Assembly (NCBI GenBank): GCA_024196135.1
Contig: JAMQCK010000543.1
Span: 1-20,323 of the forward strand
Direction of reading: 5' to 3'
Length of the DNA stretch: 20,323 nucleotides
Source: Pleurotus ostreatus/Saccharomyces cerevisiae fusant
Lineage: Eukaryota; Opisthokonta
Under the pieces are notes generated by a model that saw only the letters and a list, made by a program, of their open reading frames with translations, ran no database searches and had not been told where the DNA came from. Each line of letters starts with the position of its first letter. Positions within the stretch are counted from its first letter, which is position 1. This document shows positions 9,218 through 18,989 of this stretch, piece by piece. A program made the translations under genes and the position numbers.

Positions 9218-10830
9218 CTAGATATTCCACCGCGACAAACGACGGAGCATTCTATTCGCGACTATGTCCTCCACCTCCTCCCAAGCCTCCTTCGTCGCGG
9301 CGAACTCTTCCGGGAGATCTGCCCGTCCCGACCAGAACCCTTCTATCCTCTGAAGGCCCGGAAACAGCTTGCGCAGTGTGCGCGCGATGCAGGTGACCCA
9401 GCGCTGCTCCAGCGGTTCGAATAGCGAGGCGTTCGGCATGACGTTGAGCGTCAGAGGTAGAACTGCCACCGACTGTCGCAAGGGTGGGTCGGAGTACCAG
9501 GACCAGCCGAGGCCAAGCGGCAGGCGCACGTATTCCAGGAGGGGGCAACGGCGCGCGAGTGGCAGGAGAGCATCAAAATTCGGAAGTTTGAGGAATTTCT
9601 CAGCTTCCGAGCGCTTAGGACGCTCGATGACGACGCTGAGGAACTTTAGGCGCGGGAAGGCGGAAGAGAATTCGGCGATAGCGTCCTCGAGGTTCGCGTC
9701 GCGGTAGCAGAACACGATTTCGAGGTGCTCCATGTTCTTGAAGACGAGAAGGTCGGCGAAGAGGGAACGCGCGCTGGAGAGGAGGCCCGAGAAGGCATTG
9801 CCGGTGAATACGCAGAGGTGGGTGAGCGTCGAGGGGTCGCAGTACGCGTGGATCTCGCGATAGAGGTCGATAGTCTGCTCTTCGTTCCCAGCGCGCTTTA
9901 TGTCGGCATCGCGAGGAACGGTGATCTCGAGAGCGGTCAGCGAGTTTTTCGTTGCACTTCGAGGTAGACTGCGCAAGGTCCTGGCTGCTTCAGCTACAGA
10001 TGAGGGCCGGATGAGCCGTACGATCTTGGGGTTGAAGTTGCCGGTGGAAAGGTAGGCTGGCGATTTGTAAACCTGCTGAATCCCGTTGGGTCTGTAGGCT
10101 TCGAAGGTGTGCAAATTGGGCAGTGGTCCCCGCGTCTCTAGCCATTGCGCAAATTGCGGCACGTATTGGACACCAAGACAGCGCAGCGAGCGCACGTCGC
10201 ATAGTGCACCCAGAATTGTTGACCTGCATTTCTCGTCCTTCCCTTCGAGGTCGCGTCGTACGAAGAGCAGGCGAGGGTCGGTGGCGCTCATGGGCACGTG
10301 GAGGGCAATTGCCTTGTGGAGACTGTCGCCTACTCTGGAATGCAGCCTGAGTGTTTGGAGCGTCGGCAGGATCGTGCACTTGGGGTCGAGTCCCTGGAAT
10401 AGTGAAGGGTGCAGAGTAATGTCGCAGCGAAAATTGCCGTCGTCTTGACCGTCATCGAGGACCTTGATGCGTCGGGCGTAGGAATAGAAGCGCTTCCATG
10501 GAGGGCTCTTGGCGCCAGGAGTAAAGCGTAGAATTCTTGTCTCGTCTTTCTGTGGTATATGTATGAGTATAATGATCGCTAGGCCGACATGCACAAGCGC
10601 ACCAATCGGAACAGGCGTGCCACCGGCCGCAGGGTCAGGAAGAGAGGAGCAAGAGAGGTTTGTTTTTTCCAAAGAGCGTCTAGCGCCACTGAAGAGAAGC
10701 CACGCGAGACGATCATGAGCAACCGCAGCTCATTGTTGCGAGCCAGGTCGGAGGTTAGGGCGAGAACTTGCTTGATGATAAGGTCGATGAGTTCTTGAGT
10801 TCGCGCCACCTTCTGAGACGCTAGAGTCAT
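9218..10830 (-). CDS. F-box/LRR-like protein C
   Basis: Two minus-strand exons, 10603-10830 (76 codons) and 9218-10549 (443 codons plus stop), joined by a 53-bp phase-0 intron (GTGCGC donor, CCACAG acceptor); 519 residues. The first exon ends in a frame that stops soon after the donor, so splicing is required to reach the long second exon. The N-terminus has the same divergent F-box pattern as A and B (FSSVALDALWKKQTSLAPLF), and the second exon carries KRFYSYARRIKVLDD as in B. Leucine-rich segments follow (LTALEITVP, LTHLCVFTGN, MEHLEIVFCY, LKFLSVVIERP). It lacks the acidic insert and basic tail of B. It faces B tail to tail across 186 bp. Its role is inferred as an SCF-type adaptor; the target is unknown. 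Confidence 0.85.
10550..10602 (-). other. Intron of F-box/LRR-like gene C
   Basis: 53-bp phase-0 intron, GTGCGC donor and CCACAG acceptor in minus-strand sense. It is the positional equivalent of the introns in A and B. Confidence 0.8.
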
Positions 10831-11217
10831 GTCGGTCGGCCGGTCCCAGGGAAGAGACTAGAGAATCTTGGGAGAACGCAGGAAAAGTTTTCTGACTGCT
10901 CCGCGGTGGCTGTTGTAAACGAGATGCGTGACACGCTCAGTCACATCAACACGCGGATCACATGGCATTCGCGTGTATTCAGCGGCGTCTATTTGTGGTG
11001 GTGGGCACCCGCGGGTCCGAGGCAAATGATGCGATCATTTACGTAATGCGCGTCCGTTCAGAAACACCCTCGTCCGTCCCACCATACAACTGCGTTCATT
11101 ACTCGAGATTTGTGCAGCAATCCAATCCGATCCCATCCCCCCACACTTCTGCAGAATTTGGTCAGAAATGTGCTCGTGTACGCGGTGGCAGACAAGAGTT
11201 GTACCTGTTCAGCCGCA
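10831..11217. other. Intergenic region upstream of gene C
   Basis: 387 bp between the gene C start and the stop of the next minus-strand gene, so it holds the gene C promoter and the 3' end of its neighbour. No homology, repeat or terminal inverted repeat was recognised by eye. Confidence 0.6.
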
Positions 11218-14200
11218 TCAATCCTCCTCAGTATCCATTTCCTCGTCCTCCCTCTCGAACCAAGACTCCAAAGTGACTTCCACCAGCTCGTGGGCGATAC
11301 CTGAATCGCCCCCCTCCTCCGGATGCTCCCCATTTTGTAGAAACTGGCGGTGCTGACGAAGCAAACCCTTCAAACAATTCTTCTTGTCCGACACACTCAT
11401 CCTCGACCATCCGTGCACGACTAAGCGCGGCCCCCACATTAGGCGCAGCTTCTCGTACTGCTCCGTCAACCGCGACCCAGTCAGCTTGTCGACGGTGGCC
11501 TCGTTGGACACGAGCAAGACAGTGGCGAGCTTTCCCCGCTTGGCCACCTTCTTTGCCTCTCGCGCCGCGAGGCGAGCACGCTTCATCTCGACCATCCGTA
11601 CTTCGAAAGCAGCCTGCTCGCGTCGTCGTTTACGCTCGACACCCGAGGCGTCGTATTCGCGCGCTGTCCGCATCGCCCAGACGTAGTCACTGTCGGTAAA
11701 GTAGACTTGCACGAACTTCTCCGTCTCATTCCTGATATACATCGCCAGGGCATTATGCTGGTGCATAGTCGAGTTCGGATGCAGTCTTGACCAGACACAC
11801 CACGCGCCCAGCGCGCCCTCGTTGCGATCATTTGTGGCATTCAGAAAGACGTGCGTGTGCTCGTCTGCTGACATGCCGTCAATGAGACCGCCCGGTGCAT
11901 ACTCAGACGAGAAGCGTATCCAGGTGGCCATCGCGCCCTTCAAGAAGCTGACGAAGATGACGGACAAATACGGCAGGCGCCCAGCCCGCACAAGTCTGCC
12001 GACTGCGTCGACCACTTCCGTCCGCTGGAAGGGCTTGCCGTCAAATGTCGCGTCGACGTAGGATCTAGGTGCGAAATCGAGAATGATTTCCGGGTGGCTG
12101 ATAAGTTGTTGGCAGTGCTCGCGGATTTCCGCATGAAGCGAACCGAGATCGACAGCGTTGAGCTCGTCGCCCTCGCGCGAGCGAACAAGCTTCATATACG
12201 GATGTGTGATGAGTTGCTGATAAAGCGCGAGGACAGCGAGCTCGGTGAGTGTCGGCTCGTCGTGGAGGGCGTTGTAGACATTCAGCTCGATGTTCGTCCA
12301 GGAGACTGTCTGTTTTTTCGTCTTGATAAAATCCAGGAAATTGATATAGTCGTCTAGATGAACAAGAAGTTCGCCCGCCGCCTCACCGTGGCTGCCGAAG
12401 CGGGTGTTGTTGGTCTGAGGGAAGCGCCGAACGACTTCTTCGAGGTCCTCCGACAGCATGTAGCTGAGGACGTTGACGTACGTATCACCTTGTCCCTTCT
12501 TGTCGCTGCGGTGGTGGAAGATCGCTCCGGCGAGTGCGGTGGTTTTAGCTCCGCCTCGCGTCGACGCCTCAACAGCAGCAAGTTCCTCTTCCGTCAATTC
12601 ATGGCCCGACGCCTCCGGAGCAACAATCTTTCGGACCGTCGCAGCGTTCGCTTTATTGGCGAGAAGGATGGGTGGAGTCAGTCCGTGCTCGTCCCAGGCT
12701 GCAAGCATTGCCGAGTTACCGCCCTTGAAGGCGTTCTGGTCTTTGTGCATGCAGCACCCAGTCCAGATGAACAAGGTGAGCAAGCGCCGCTCATCCTCTG
12801 GCAGAGAGTCGAGCTCCTGCTGTCCAATATCCTGAACGACCATGTTGACCGTCGCTAGATCCCTCGCCGCACGCTCCTCTGCAGACAGCGCATCCCAAGC
12901 CTCCCTCCCGCCTACAGCTGCAAGCTTCTTCTGATTCCAAGTCGCCAGTAAGGCTTGGAAATCAGCGAGCGGCATCTCGTCACGCTTCTCGAGGCCGAGT
13001 TTCATCAGCGTAGCAGCCTTTTTTACCCCCTCCATGCCAGCCGCCGTCGCTTTCTCGCCGGACGCGTGATCGCTGTTCATGCCGCGCACCTTGATCAAGA
13101 TGTTGGCTGCATTCAGCGGGTCGTCACGCGATCGCTTCTGGAGTGGCGTAGAATTGTAGAAGCGCATAACATCGACTAGGATCTGCATCCACGCATCGAG
13201 TGATCTGGCCGATGTGTGGTCGAGGGTGGAGCGAATGCCCATAAATCGCGTCTTGAGGCGGTTGTATACGTGCAAGATGCCGTGCTTATCCATCTCGAAG
13301 ACCTGTGTTCGATATGTAGCGTGGTGCGACTGATAATTCTGGTTACGGCGAGACGTGCTGTCGCCACTGAACGTGATATCTAGGGCGAAGTGAGTTTGAC
13401 CATGCATCTGCCGGATATTGGATGAACGTACCGGTAGTGCTTCGCATCTCGTGTCCCAACTGCGCATGCGCCATGAAGAGGCCCTCGAGTACCATTCTAC
13501 TGGCTGAGCGACGGCTGATGCGCTTCGGTACGATTACACCGAAGGCAGCAGCCACATTTTGTATGATGGTGCCAACCTTGGTCTCGCTGCATCCGCACGC
13601 GACGAGAGCACGCACCAATGCACGGATCTGAATTGTATAAGCGTGTTTTATCTTCATCTGCACTGGAAGGGATGGTGCGTGCGTGGTGATGCGGGAGTGT
13701 ATAATGGCGGCCCGCGCAACAGTCTGCTGCAAGCGATCTATAGTGCGTCGCATATATTCGAGCTTCTCCTCATCCTCCTTAAGCAGCCAGTGCATCCTCG
13801 TGTTGGCATCAGAGGCGGCGTCGAGCATGGCGCAGACGCGCTGCAGTGTTACTCGAAGGGAGCCGAGCCGGTGATCAGACTCGCTCATATAGCCCCGGAG
13901 CCGCTCCTCCGCCCTGCGCTCGATATCGAGTATGCCAGCTGTCTTCTCAGCCAGCTTAAACTTGTATGCCTCCTTCGCCGCAATTCCTCGTTTCTCCCGA
14001 TCGAGCGCATTCTTGAGCGATTCCCGCAGAGCTGCTGTCGTGATCTTCCGCTGGTGATTCTCCTTCTCGATCTCCCTGAATCGCTCCTGTAGCTTTCGGA
14101 CCTCCTTCAGCGTGACACCAGCCGGTGATAGATTCTCCTTCTCGCTGGGTACACGCTTAGCCGCCTTGATAGCATTCATCCACACACCGCGTTGGTGGTA

Positions 14201-14233
14201 GCATCTCTTGACCCCTGTCTTGTAGCGTCCCAT
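11218..14233 (-). CDS. Mushroom family protein with N-terminal coiled coil and transposase-like core
   Basis: Two minus-strand exons, 13432-14233 and 11218-13379, joined by a 52-bp intron (GTACGT donor, TAG acceptor, codon split after its first base); 987 residues. The ATG at 14233 (MGRYKTG) is preferred over one at 14266. Residues about 41-185 are predicted coiled coil (KEVRKLQERFREIEKENHQ). A helical region about 207-262 could bind DNA. The core has, in order: SGDSTS (Asp274), MNSDHA (Asp371), CCMH (Cys476 and His479), TNNTRF (about 589-594) and TNDRNEGALG (Glu788). Basic clusters (VERKRRREQ, KRARLAAREAKK) and an acidic end follow. I recognise this as resembling a large family of uncharacterised agaricomycete proteins, from memory only. 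The motif order recalls RNase H-fold DDE transposases of the hAT type, but that is inference. The single ORF in each exon is intact. Confidence 0.85.
13380..13431 (-). other. Intron of the transposase-like gene
   Basis: 52-bp intron, donor GTACGT at 13431-13426 and acceptor TAG at 13382-13380 in minus sense. It splits the GAT codon of Asp268, six residues before the first candidate catalytic aspartate. Confidence 0.85.
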
Positions 14234-14802
14234 GCTCTGTAAGCCCCGATCAGCATGCAGGAACATTGTTGAGTGCTATGGCATACATGTAGGAGTCGAT
14301 TTTGCCCGCACCGTGATGGTACAGGACAGCATGCACCCACGTTTGCGGCACGGCGCAGCCATGTGGTAAACAATAGCTGCCTAATCGGGATCAATGCCCG
14401 CCTCAGGTTATGCAACCTCGCGTCGTACACGGACTAACTGCGTGCTCGACTCATATATGCAGCTCACATATAGCTATGAGATCCATGTTTCTGATAGTGA
14501 ATATACCCTCTCGATGTCAACAACTTGCCCCTACCGAGATCATATACGCTGCATCTGTACGAATATCATGAAACTGTACATAGGTCGTGAGGTGATGGCC
14601 CATGCAAATGTATCCCGGGACTTCCGAAGGGGGTCACTGCTAGTCTCCGAAGTACATTGGCGACGCCGTCTTTTGTGTGGGAAAGTGCAGGTAAACAATG
14701 GTCAATTGATGGGGCGGAGTTCCGCGTGCCCACCACCACTATTTGCCGGACCAAACAGGGCGTCTCGATCACTCTCGACGTCGTCGACCGCGTCGGTGAA
14801 CA
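14234..14802. other. Divergent intergenic region, transposase-like gene / mrpl33
   Basis: 569 bp between divergent starts, hence a shared promoter region. It is more AT-rich than the flanks, with several CATATA/TATATG stretches (about 14452-14480 and 14540-14580). No gene or RNA was recognised. Confidence 0.55.
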
Positions 14803-15243
14803 ATGGCTTCGACGATGCTGGCGTGCGCACGGCAACAACGGCAAACATGGTTGCGCGCGACGCGCTCATTGGCGACAGCGACCCCGAGCATAGCGCCTGA
14901 AGCGACGCCGGGGCCGTCACACCTCTCTCCCCTCGTCGCTGCACAGACTCCTTCGGCGTCGGAGCCATTGACGCACTACAAGATCACGTCGCGGCGCTCA
15001 GCGTGGGGCCTCGGAGACAGGATCAAGGGCACCCTCGTTGCTCTCGGTCTGCACAAGCGCAACCAGACAGTCTACCACGCGCACGCGCCAGACATCGCCG
15101 GAAAGATCCTCGCTGTGAAGGAACTCGTCGAGGTGGAGAACGTGCCTGCGTCTGCGGTCAGGACGAAGCAACAGCAGCGCCACGAGCGTGCGGCACCGAG
15201 AGGGTACAAGGTGGTGGGCACGAAGCAGGGAGCGTGGCTGTAG
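14803..15243 (+). CDS. mrpl33: Mitochondrial large-subunit ribosomal protein uL30m (MRPL33)
   Basis: Intronless ORF of 146 residues. Residues about 1-55 form a probable mitochondrial presequence: Arg/Ala/Ser/Thr-rich and free of acidic residues near the start (MASTMLACARQQRQTWLRAT). The mature part begins near THYKITSRRSAWGLGDRIKG and carries the L30 fold signature: LGDRIKGTLVALGLHKRNQTVYH, a helix, then GKILAVKELVEVENVP in place of the usual L30 C-terminal strand. This matches fungal L30/MRPL33-type proteins, which sit in the 54S mitoribosomal subunit near 5S-equivalent rRNA contacts. The C-terminal extension (KQQQRHERAAPRGYKVVGTK) is basic. The ATG has a good context (GAACAATGGC). Upstream lies the divergent transposase-like gene. 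A possible AATAAA signal occurs at 15611-15616, about 370 bp past the stop. Confidence 0.9.
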   Translation: MASTMLACARQQRQTWLRATRSLATATPSIAPEATPGPSHLSPLVAAQTPSASEPLTHYKITSRRSAWGLGDRIKGTLVALGLHKRNQTVYHAHAPDIAGKILAVKELVEVENVPASAVRTKQQQRHERAAPRGYKVVGTKQGAWL

Positions 15244-15987
15244 GGAGGACGCTAGACGTTCAACGGCATACCGGTGAGTCTGGGAGTTCTTCTGCTCAAC
15301 GTAGAGGCTCATGGAGTCTCTTAGCCTTCCAATACTAGAGATCGTCGCATATATGCGTACATTATGCACTGCGCTGGAGCATGGAGCTCCCCAACCTGCC
15401 CCCATATTGCGACCGACGCGCGCTGCCCAACGCGCGAGGGCCATACAGCATCATTGTCCTGTAGCCGAGGCAGCTGTGGCAACTTCTCATCACGCCTTCG
15501 ACCATGCATATCAATACATTCACCTCCGCTCTTGCCTGATACTCCTGTCCCCATACCAGAAGAACTACGAAAGGGCGATTGAAACCCGTCATCTGCCGTG
15601 AATGCCCCTCAATAAAGCATCTACAATGACTTGCACGGGTTCACCGCAGTAATACGGCGCGTGTGCCAAGGTGATTTCGTCGATAATCTTGTCGATATGG
15701 AAAAGAAGCCTTCAAGAAGGACTGACCTTCAGGCATCAACGTCACGATGGACCTTCTATGCGAAGGAAGCAGGCATACCGTTGGCCCAAGCCTCGCGTAT
15801 TCCACTTGTCCGTCCGCGCCCGCCTCTTGACACGTACCCGGGATTAGATGAGTACCTAGAACGCGCAAGAGGCGTGTCCCTCCCCTCACCCTTTTATACG
15901 CCTGGTCTCCCCAAACCATCCAGACACCAGTCGCCTGCAAATCCTGCGCCCTACACATTTCTTTTCCCTCATCCCGCCTCTAGCATC
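15244..15987. other. Intergenic region, mrpl33 3' end / phosphatase-like promoter
   Basis: About 740 bp. It includes AATAAA at 15611-15616 (possible polyadenylation signal) and a TATA-like element at 15892-15898. A plus-strand frame is open from 15631 into the next gene, but its residues look non-coding. Confidence 0.6.
15892..15898 (+). promoter_or_regulatory. TATA-like element of the phosphatase-like gene
   Basis: TTTTATA lies 90 bp before the ATG at 15988, after a pyrimidine-rich stretch (tccctcccctcaccc). The spacing fits a core promoter and supports the 15988 start over the open frame upstream. Confidence 0.45.
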
Positions 15988-18307
15988 ATGTCGCAGGTCC
16001 TCGGTGTCATCGTCGTCGCCCGCAACGGCGATCGCACCAATCTCTACCAGGACCCCAAGTCCTACGTGGCGTCGCTCGCGGAGACCACCGCCCTCGGCGA
16101 GGTACGTCGCCTGTGTGTGCGCGCGCCTCCGTAACACTCCTAATGCCCCTGCAGGTCCAGTCGCACCAGCTCGGCCAGCTCCTCCGCCGCACGTACTTCG
16201 ACCCGGCCTCGCCCTCGTACATCTCGGGCATCCGCAGCGACCTCGTCGACAACAACGAGGTGCATGTGAGGGTGAGTAGGGCGGGCGTTTGTGGACTAGC
16301 GCGAACGTTGTCGGATGGGACTGGGGAGTCATGACTGACTGACGCCGCGCGCAGGTCAAGGCCGGCACGGCGGGCACGGTCGTCTTCGACTCGGCGATCG
16401 CGCTGCTGCAGGGGCTGTACCCGCCGACTGAGAAGAATAAGATCGTGCTCGCGAACGAGACGACGATCGTCGCGCCGCTTGGGGGGTATCAGTATGTGCC
16501 GGGTGCGTCTTTCTTGCTGACTTCTTTCCATGTACCTTCCGCTGACCATCTCCCAGTCGAGACCGTCGAACCTGGAAACGACCGCTCCCTTGAGGGGTGG
16601 ACGGCCTGCCCTGTACGTCGTGTTTCTCTCATGCATGTCGTGTCCTCCTCGCGCATGCCCTGTCGCTCGCACGCATGTCGTGTCGATCACGCCGCCTAAC
16701 GCCCGCCGCAGAACTTCCAGAAGCACGTCGAGGAGTTCCACAAGTCGGAGGAGTTCAAGAAGAAGGAGAAGGAGGCCGCGCCGTTCTTCGCCGCGGTGCG
16801 CGACTTCGTGTTCGGCCGGCCGACGACGCTGGAGAATGCGTGGAATGTGCGTGGGCTGTCTTCGTTGTTCTTAGCCATCGGTGGCCATTGAGTCATCGGT
16901 AGCGTGACGAGCTATGATGGGATAGGAGATGACTGACGCGCGCGCCTATAGCTCTACGACTACGTGTCGACGCAGTACACGCACAACCGCACGTACGCGT
17001 TCCGCCTGCCGCCGAGGCTCGACGAGCAGTCGCGCGCGCTAGCCGACTGGCACGAGGCGAGCGTCTTCTCGGACAAGGCGCCCAACGGGATCGGCAATGG
17101 TGCGTCGTCGGGTTTTCAGTCGAGTATGCGTACTAATCGCACGCGTAGTCGCCGGCCGCACGCTCCTGCACACGATCCTGCGCGCCCTCGAGCGCGTGTC
17201 GTTCAATCACGACCCGCTGCAGTTCCTGCTGGTCGAGACCTCCTATCAGCCGCTCGTGTCGTTCTTTAACTTGACGGGCATGGCGAACCAGCACCACGAG
17301 CTGAAGGCGATTCGTAAGTGGAATCCTTTTCATCCCCATAACCTCTCCCATCTCCTTTATCCCCGCGCTGCCTTCTCTCTTGCCTGCGTTGTCACACCCA
17401 CACCCACGGCCTCGTCGTCGCCTCTCACGTCCAGCGTCGTTTCTTTACTAACCCGCCTCCCCAGCCGATTTCGCCTCCGCCGTCGCCGTCGAGCTCCGCC
17501 GCGGCGCGCCGCCCGATATCCGCGATTTCCTCCGCTTCCGCTTCACGAACGGCTCGGCTGGCTTCCACGACGTGCACCCGTACGGGCACAAGGCGGACAT
17601 CCCCCTGACGGAGTTCATCTACAGGGCGGAGGTGAGTGGGTTGTGCGTTTTGTTGGATGAAAGGGGGGGTGGAGGTGGCGCACGAGGGGCGCATGGGGTG
17701 TCGTACGACAGGGCGAGGCCAGGGGAAAGATGAGGCTGAGGTTGCTTGTCGGCATGACTTTCATCATGAAGCTTGGTGGGACACTGACGAACTTCCGCCA
17801 CCCACTATCGCGCATGATGTTTACCATGAACGCTCGCTCACGCATCCCTCGCAGGGCTCCGCCATCTCCAGCAACAAGCAGTGGATGCAGGTCTGTGGCG
17901 CCAAGGACCTCGGCGGGCACGGCGGCGAGTGGACCGTCGGGCCCAACTTCACCGGCGCTTCCGCTGGCGCCTCCGCCTTCGGCTTCTCCGACGCCCCCGC
18001 CGCTGACTCTTCCTCCTGCGCCCTCGACCTCAGCCGCACGCTCGGCTTCGAGCAGTCGCAGGACTGCGGCTTCGACCTCGTCCCGCTGCTCGCCGGGTTT
18101 GCGGTGGCGATGCTCGCGCTGACGGCGCTGCTGTTCGGCCGCAGGCGCCTCGCGAGGCAGGCGGTGAGGCTGGAGGGGGAGGAGGCGTGGGAGGGTTATG
18201 TGAGTACAGGTTTGGTTGTGAGATGAGAAGGAGAGGAGGATGCTGATCTGACTTGACAGCGCGACGCGAAGGAGGTGCAGATCGTTGTGCCTGTTAGCCG
18301 TGCTTGA
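15988..18307 (+). CDS. Membrane-anchored histidine-phosphatase-superfamily protein, predicted catalytically inactive
   Basis: Ten exons: 15988-16101, 16155-16271, 16355-16502, 16557-16612, 16712-16846, 16952-17099, 17149-17313, 17465-17631, 17855-18199, 18260-18307. They join in frame to 480 residues. The fold order matches branch-2 histidine phosphatases: an N-terminal strand and ARNGDR (11-16), DSAIALLQGLYPP (the SA..GL region), helical cap, LVETSYQPLVSFFNLTGM, then a C-terminal strand and a Cys-containing tail. The catalytic His of RHG is Asn13. The second core Arg (R-T-x-x-SA) appears to be Val. The HD dyad appears to be Glu269-Thr270. A single membrane segment (about 424-445, LLAGFAVAMLALTALLF) is followed by RRRLAR, suggesting a cytosolic C-terminus. 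N-glycosylation sequons (NETT, NRTY, NLTG, NGSA, NFTG) suggest a lumenal or extracellular N-part, yet no signal peptide is visible. From memory, similar proteins occur in other mushrooms. Function unknown. Confidence 0.85.
16613..16711 (+). repeat. Intron 4 of the phosphatase-like gene, made of four 20-bp tandem units
   Basis: After the exon 4 end, units begin at 16613, 16633, 16653 and 16673, each starting G[CT]A[CT]G[TC]C. The unit starting at 16673 matches the one at 16633 in 16 of 20 bases and the one at 16653 in 15 of 20. The first unit holds the GTACGT donor and differs from the second only by transitions. The CTAAC branch site and CCGCAG acceptor follow the array. Confidence 0.75.
17632..17854 (+). 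other. Long intron 8 of the phosphatase-like gene
   Basis: At 223 bp this is the longest intron in the window. Donor GTGAGT and acceptor CTCGCAG are both good. The exon 9 frame is open back through most of it, but 223 is not a multiple of three, so retention would shift the frame from exon 8 and reach a stop soon. Confidence 0.8.
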
Positions 18308-18911
18308 GCGCGTCGCTACACATTGGACGAGCCTTGTTTGCCCTGCATGAAGGGTCGGCGGAAGGAGGAGGATCCCATCGCCAGAGACGCTGAGCATCAT
18401 CGTACATACACGCGGACTCGACTAGGCGCCGGCGCTGGGTGAGAGTGTTGCTGTTTCCGTTGCATCCGATTTCATTGTATCTTCATCTTTACTTCATTGT
18501 ACCCACAACATACATGCATCTACGGACTGACTGTATTATTCTCTAGGTCTCTCTTACAACTGTTGTATTATTCACGAGTTCTATGCATTTGCTTTTGTCC
18601 CCTCTCAGTCATGCGTCAAGTGTGATCTAGCAAGCAAAGCAGCACGGTCGACCTCAGCTTCGGTGAGCGTGTGTGTAGGAAGGAACTCCAGAACGGGGCG
18701 CTTCCTGCGGTGAAAGCGTTGGTAGTCGATATACTGCATTGTTCGAGCTCAGAGTTCCCAAGCGTACGAACTCGAGGCGACCTGCTTCTTGATCGCACGC
18801 GCGGTCAGTGCCATGAAATCGCCGACCAGCATAGACTTCGTCAAGCCGTTTAGCGCGCGATGCCTGTCATGATGTGCATTGCCTTCATGATATATCTCAC
18901 GGCGAACGCAT

Positions 18912-18989
18912 GCGCCTTCCACGCTAAGAGCTCGTGCGCGTTCTTGACGGTGATAGCTCATGCGCGTCTTCCACAATGATAGCTCGTGT
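18912..18989. repeat. 26-bp tandem repeat, three copies
   Basis: Copies at 18912-18937, 18938-18963 and 18964-18989 share the pattern GCG-y-CTT-CCAC-nn-TGATAGCTCGTGC with several substitutions. Just downstream the 13-mer CAGGTATTCTCGT occurs twice, 25 bp apart (19026 and 19051). Confidence 0.75.

Noticed and set aside
10831..14802. Terminal inverted repeats or target duplication around the transposase-like gene
   Set aside because: Both flanks were compared by eye in inverted orientation and no convincing pair was found; a computed search is still possible.
15631..15987. Open frame running upstream from the phosphatase-like ATG
   Set aside because: Residues look non-coding, a TATA-like box lies inside it, and the fold begins right at 15988.
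17636..17854. Open frame through intron 8 of the phosphatase-like gene
   Set aside because: It is in frame with exon 9 but not exon 8, good splice sites bound it, and its residues match no part of the fold.
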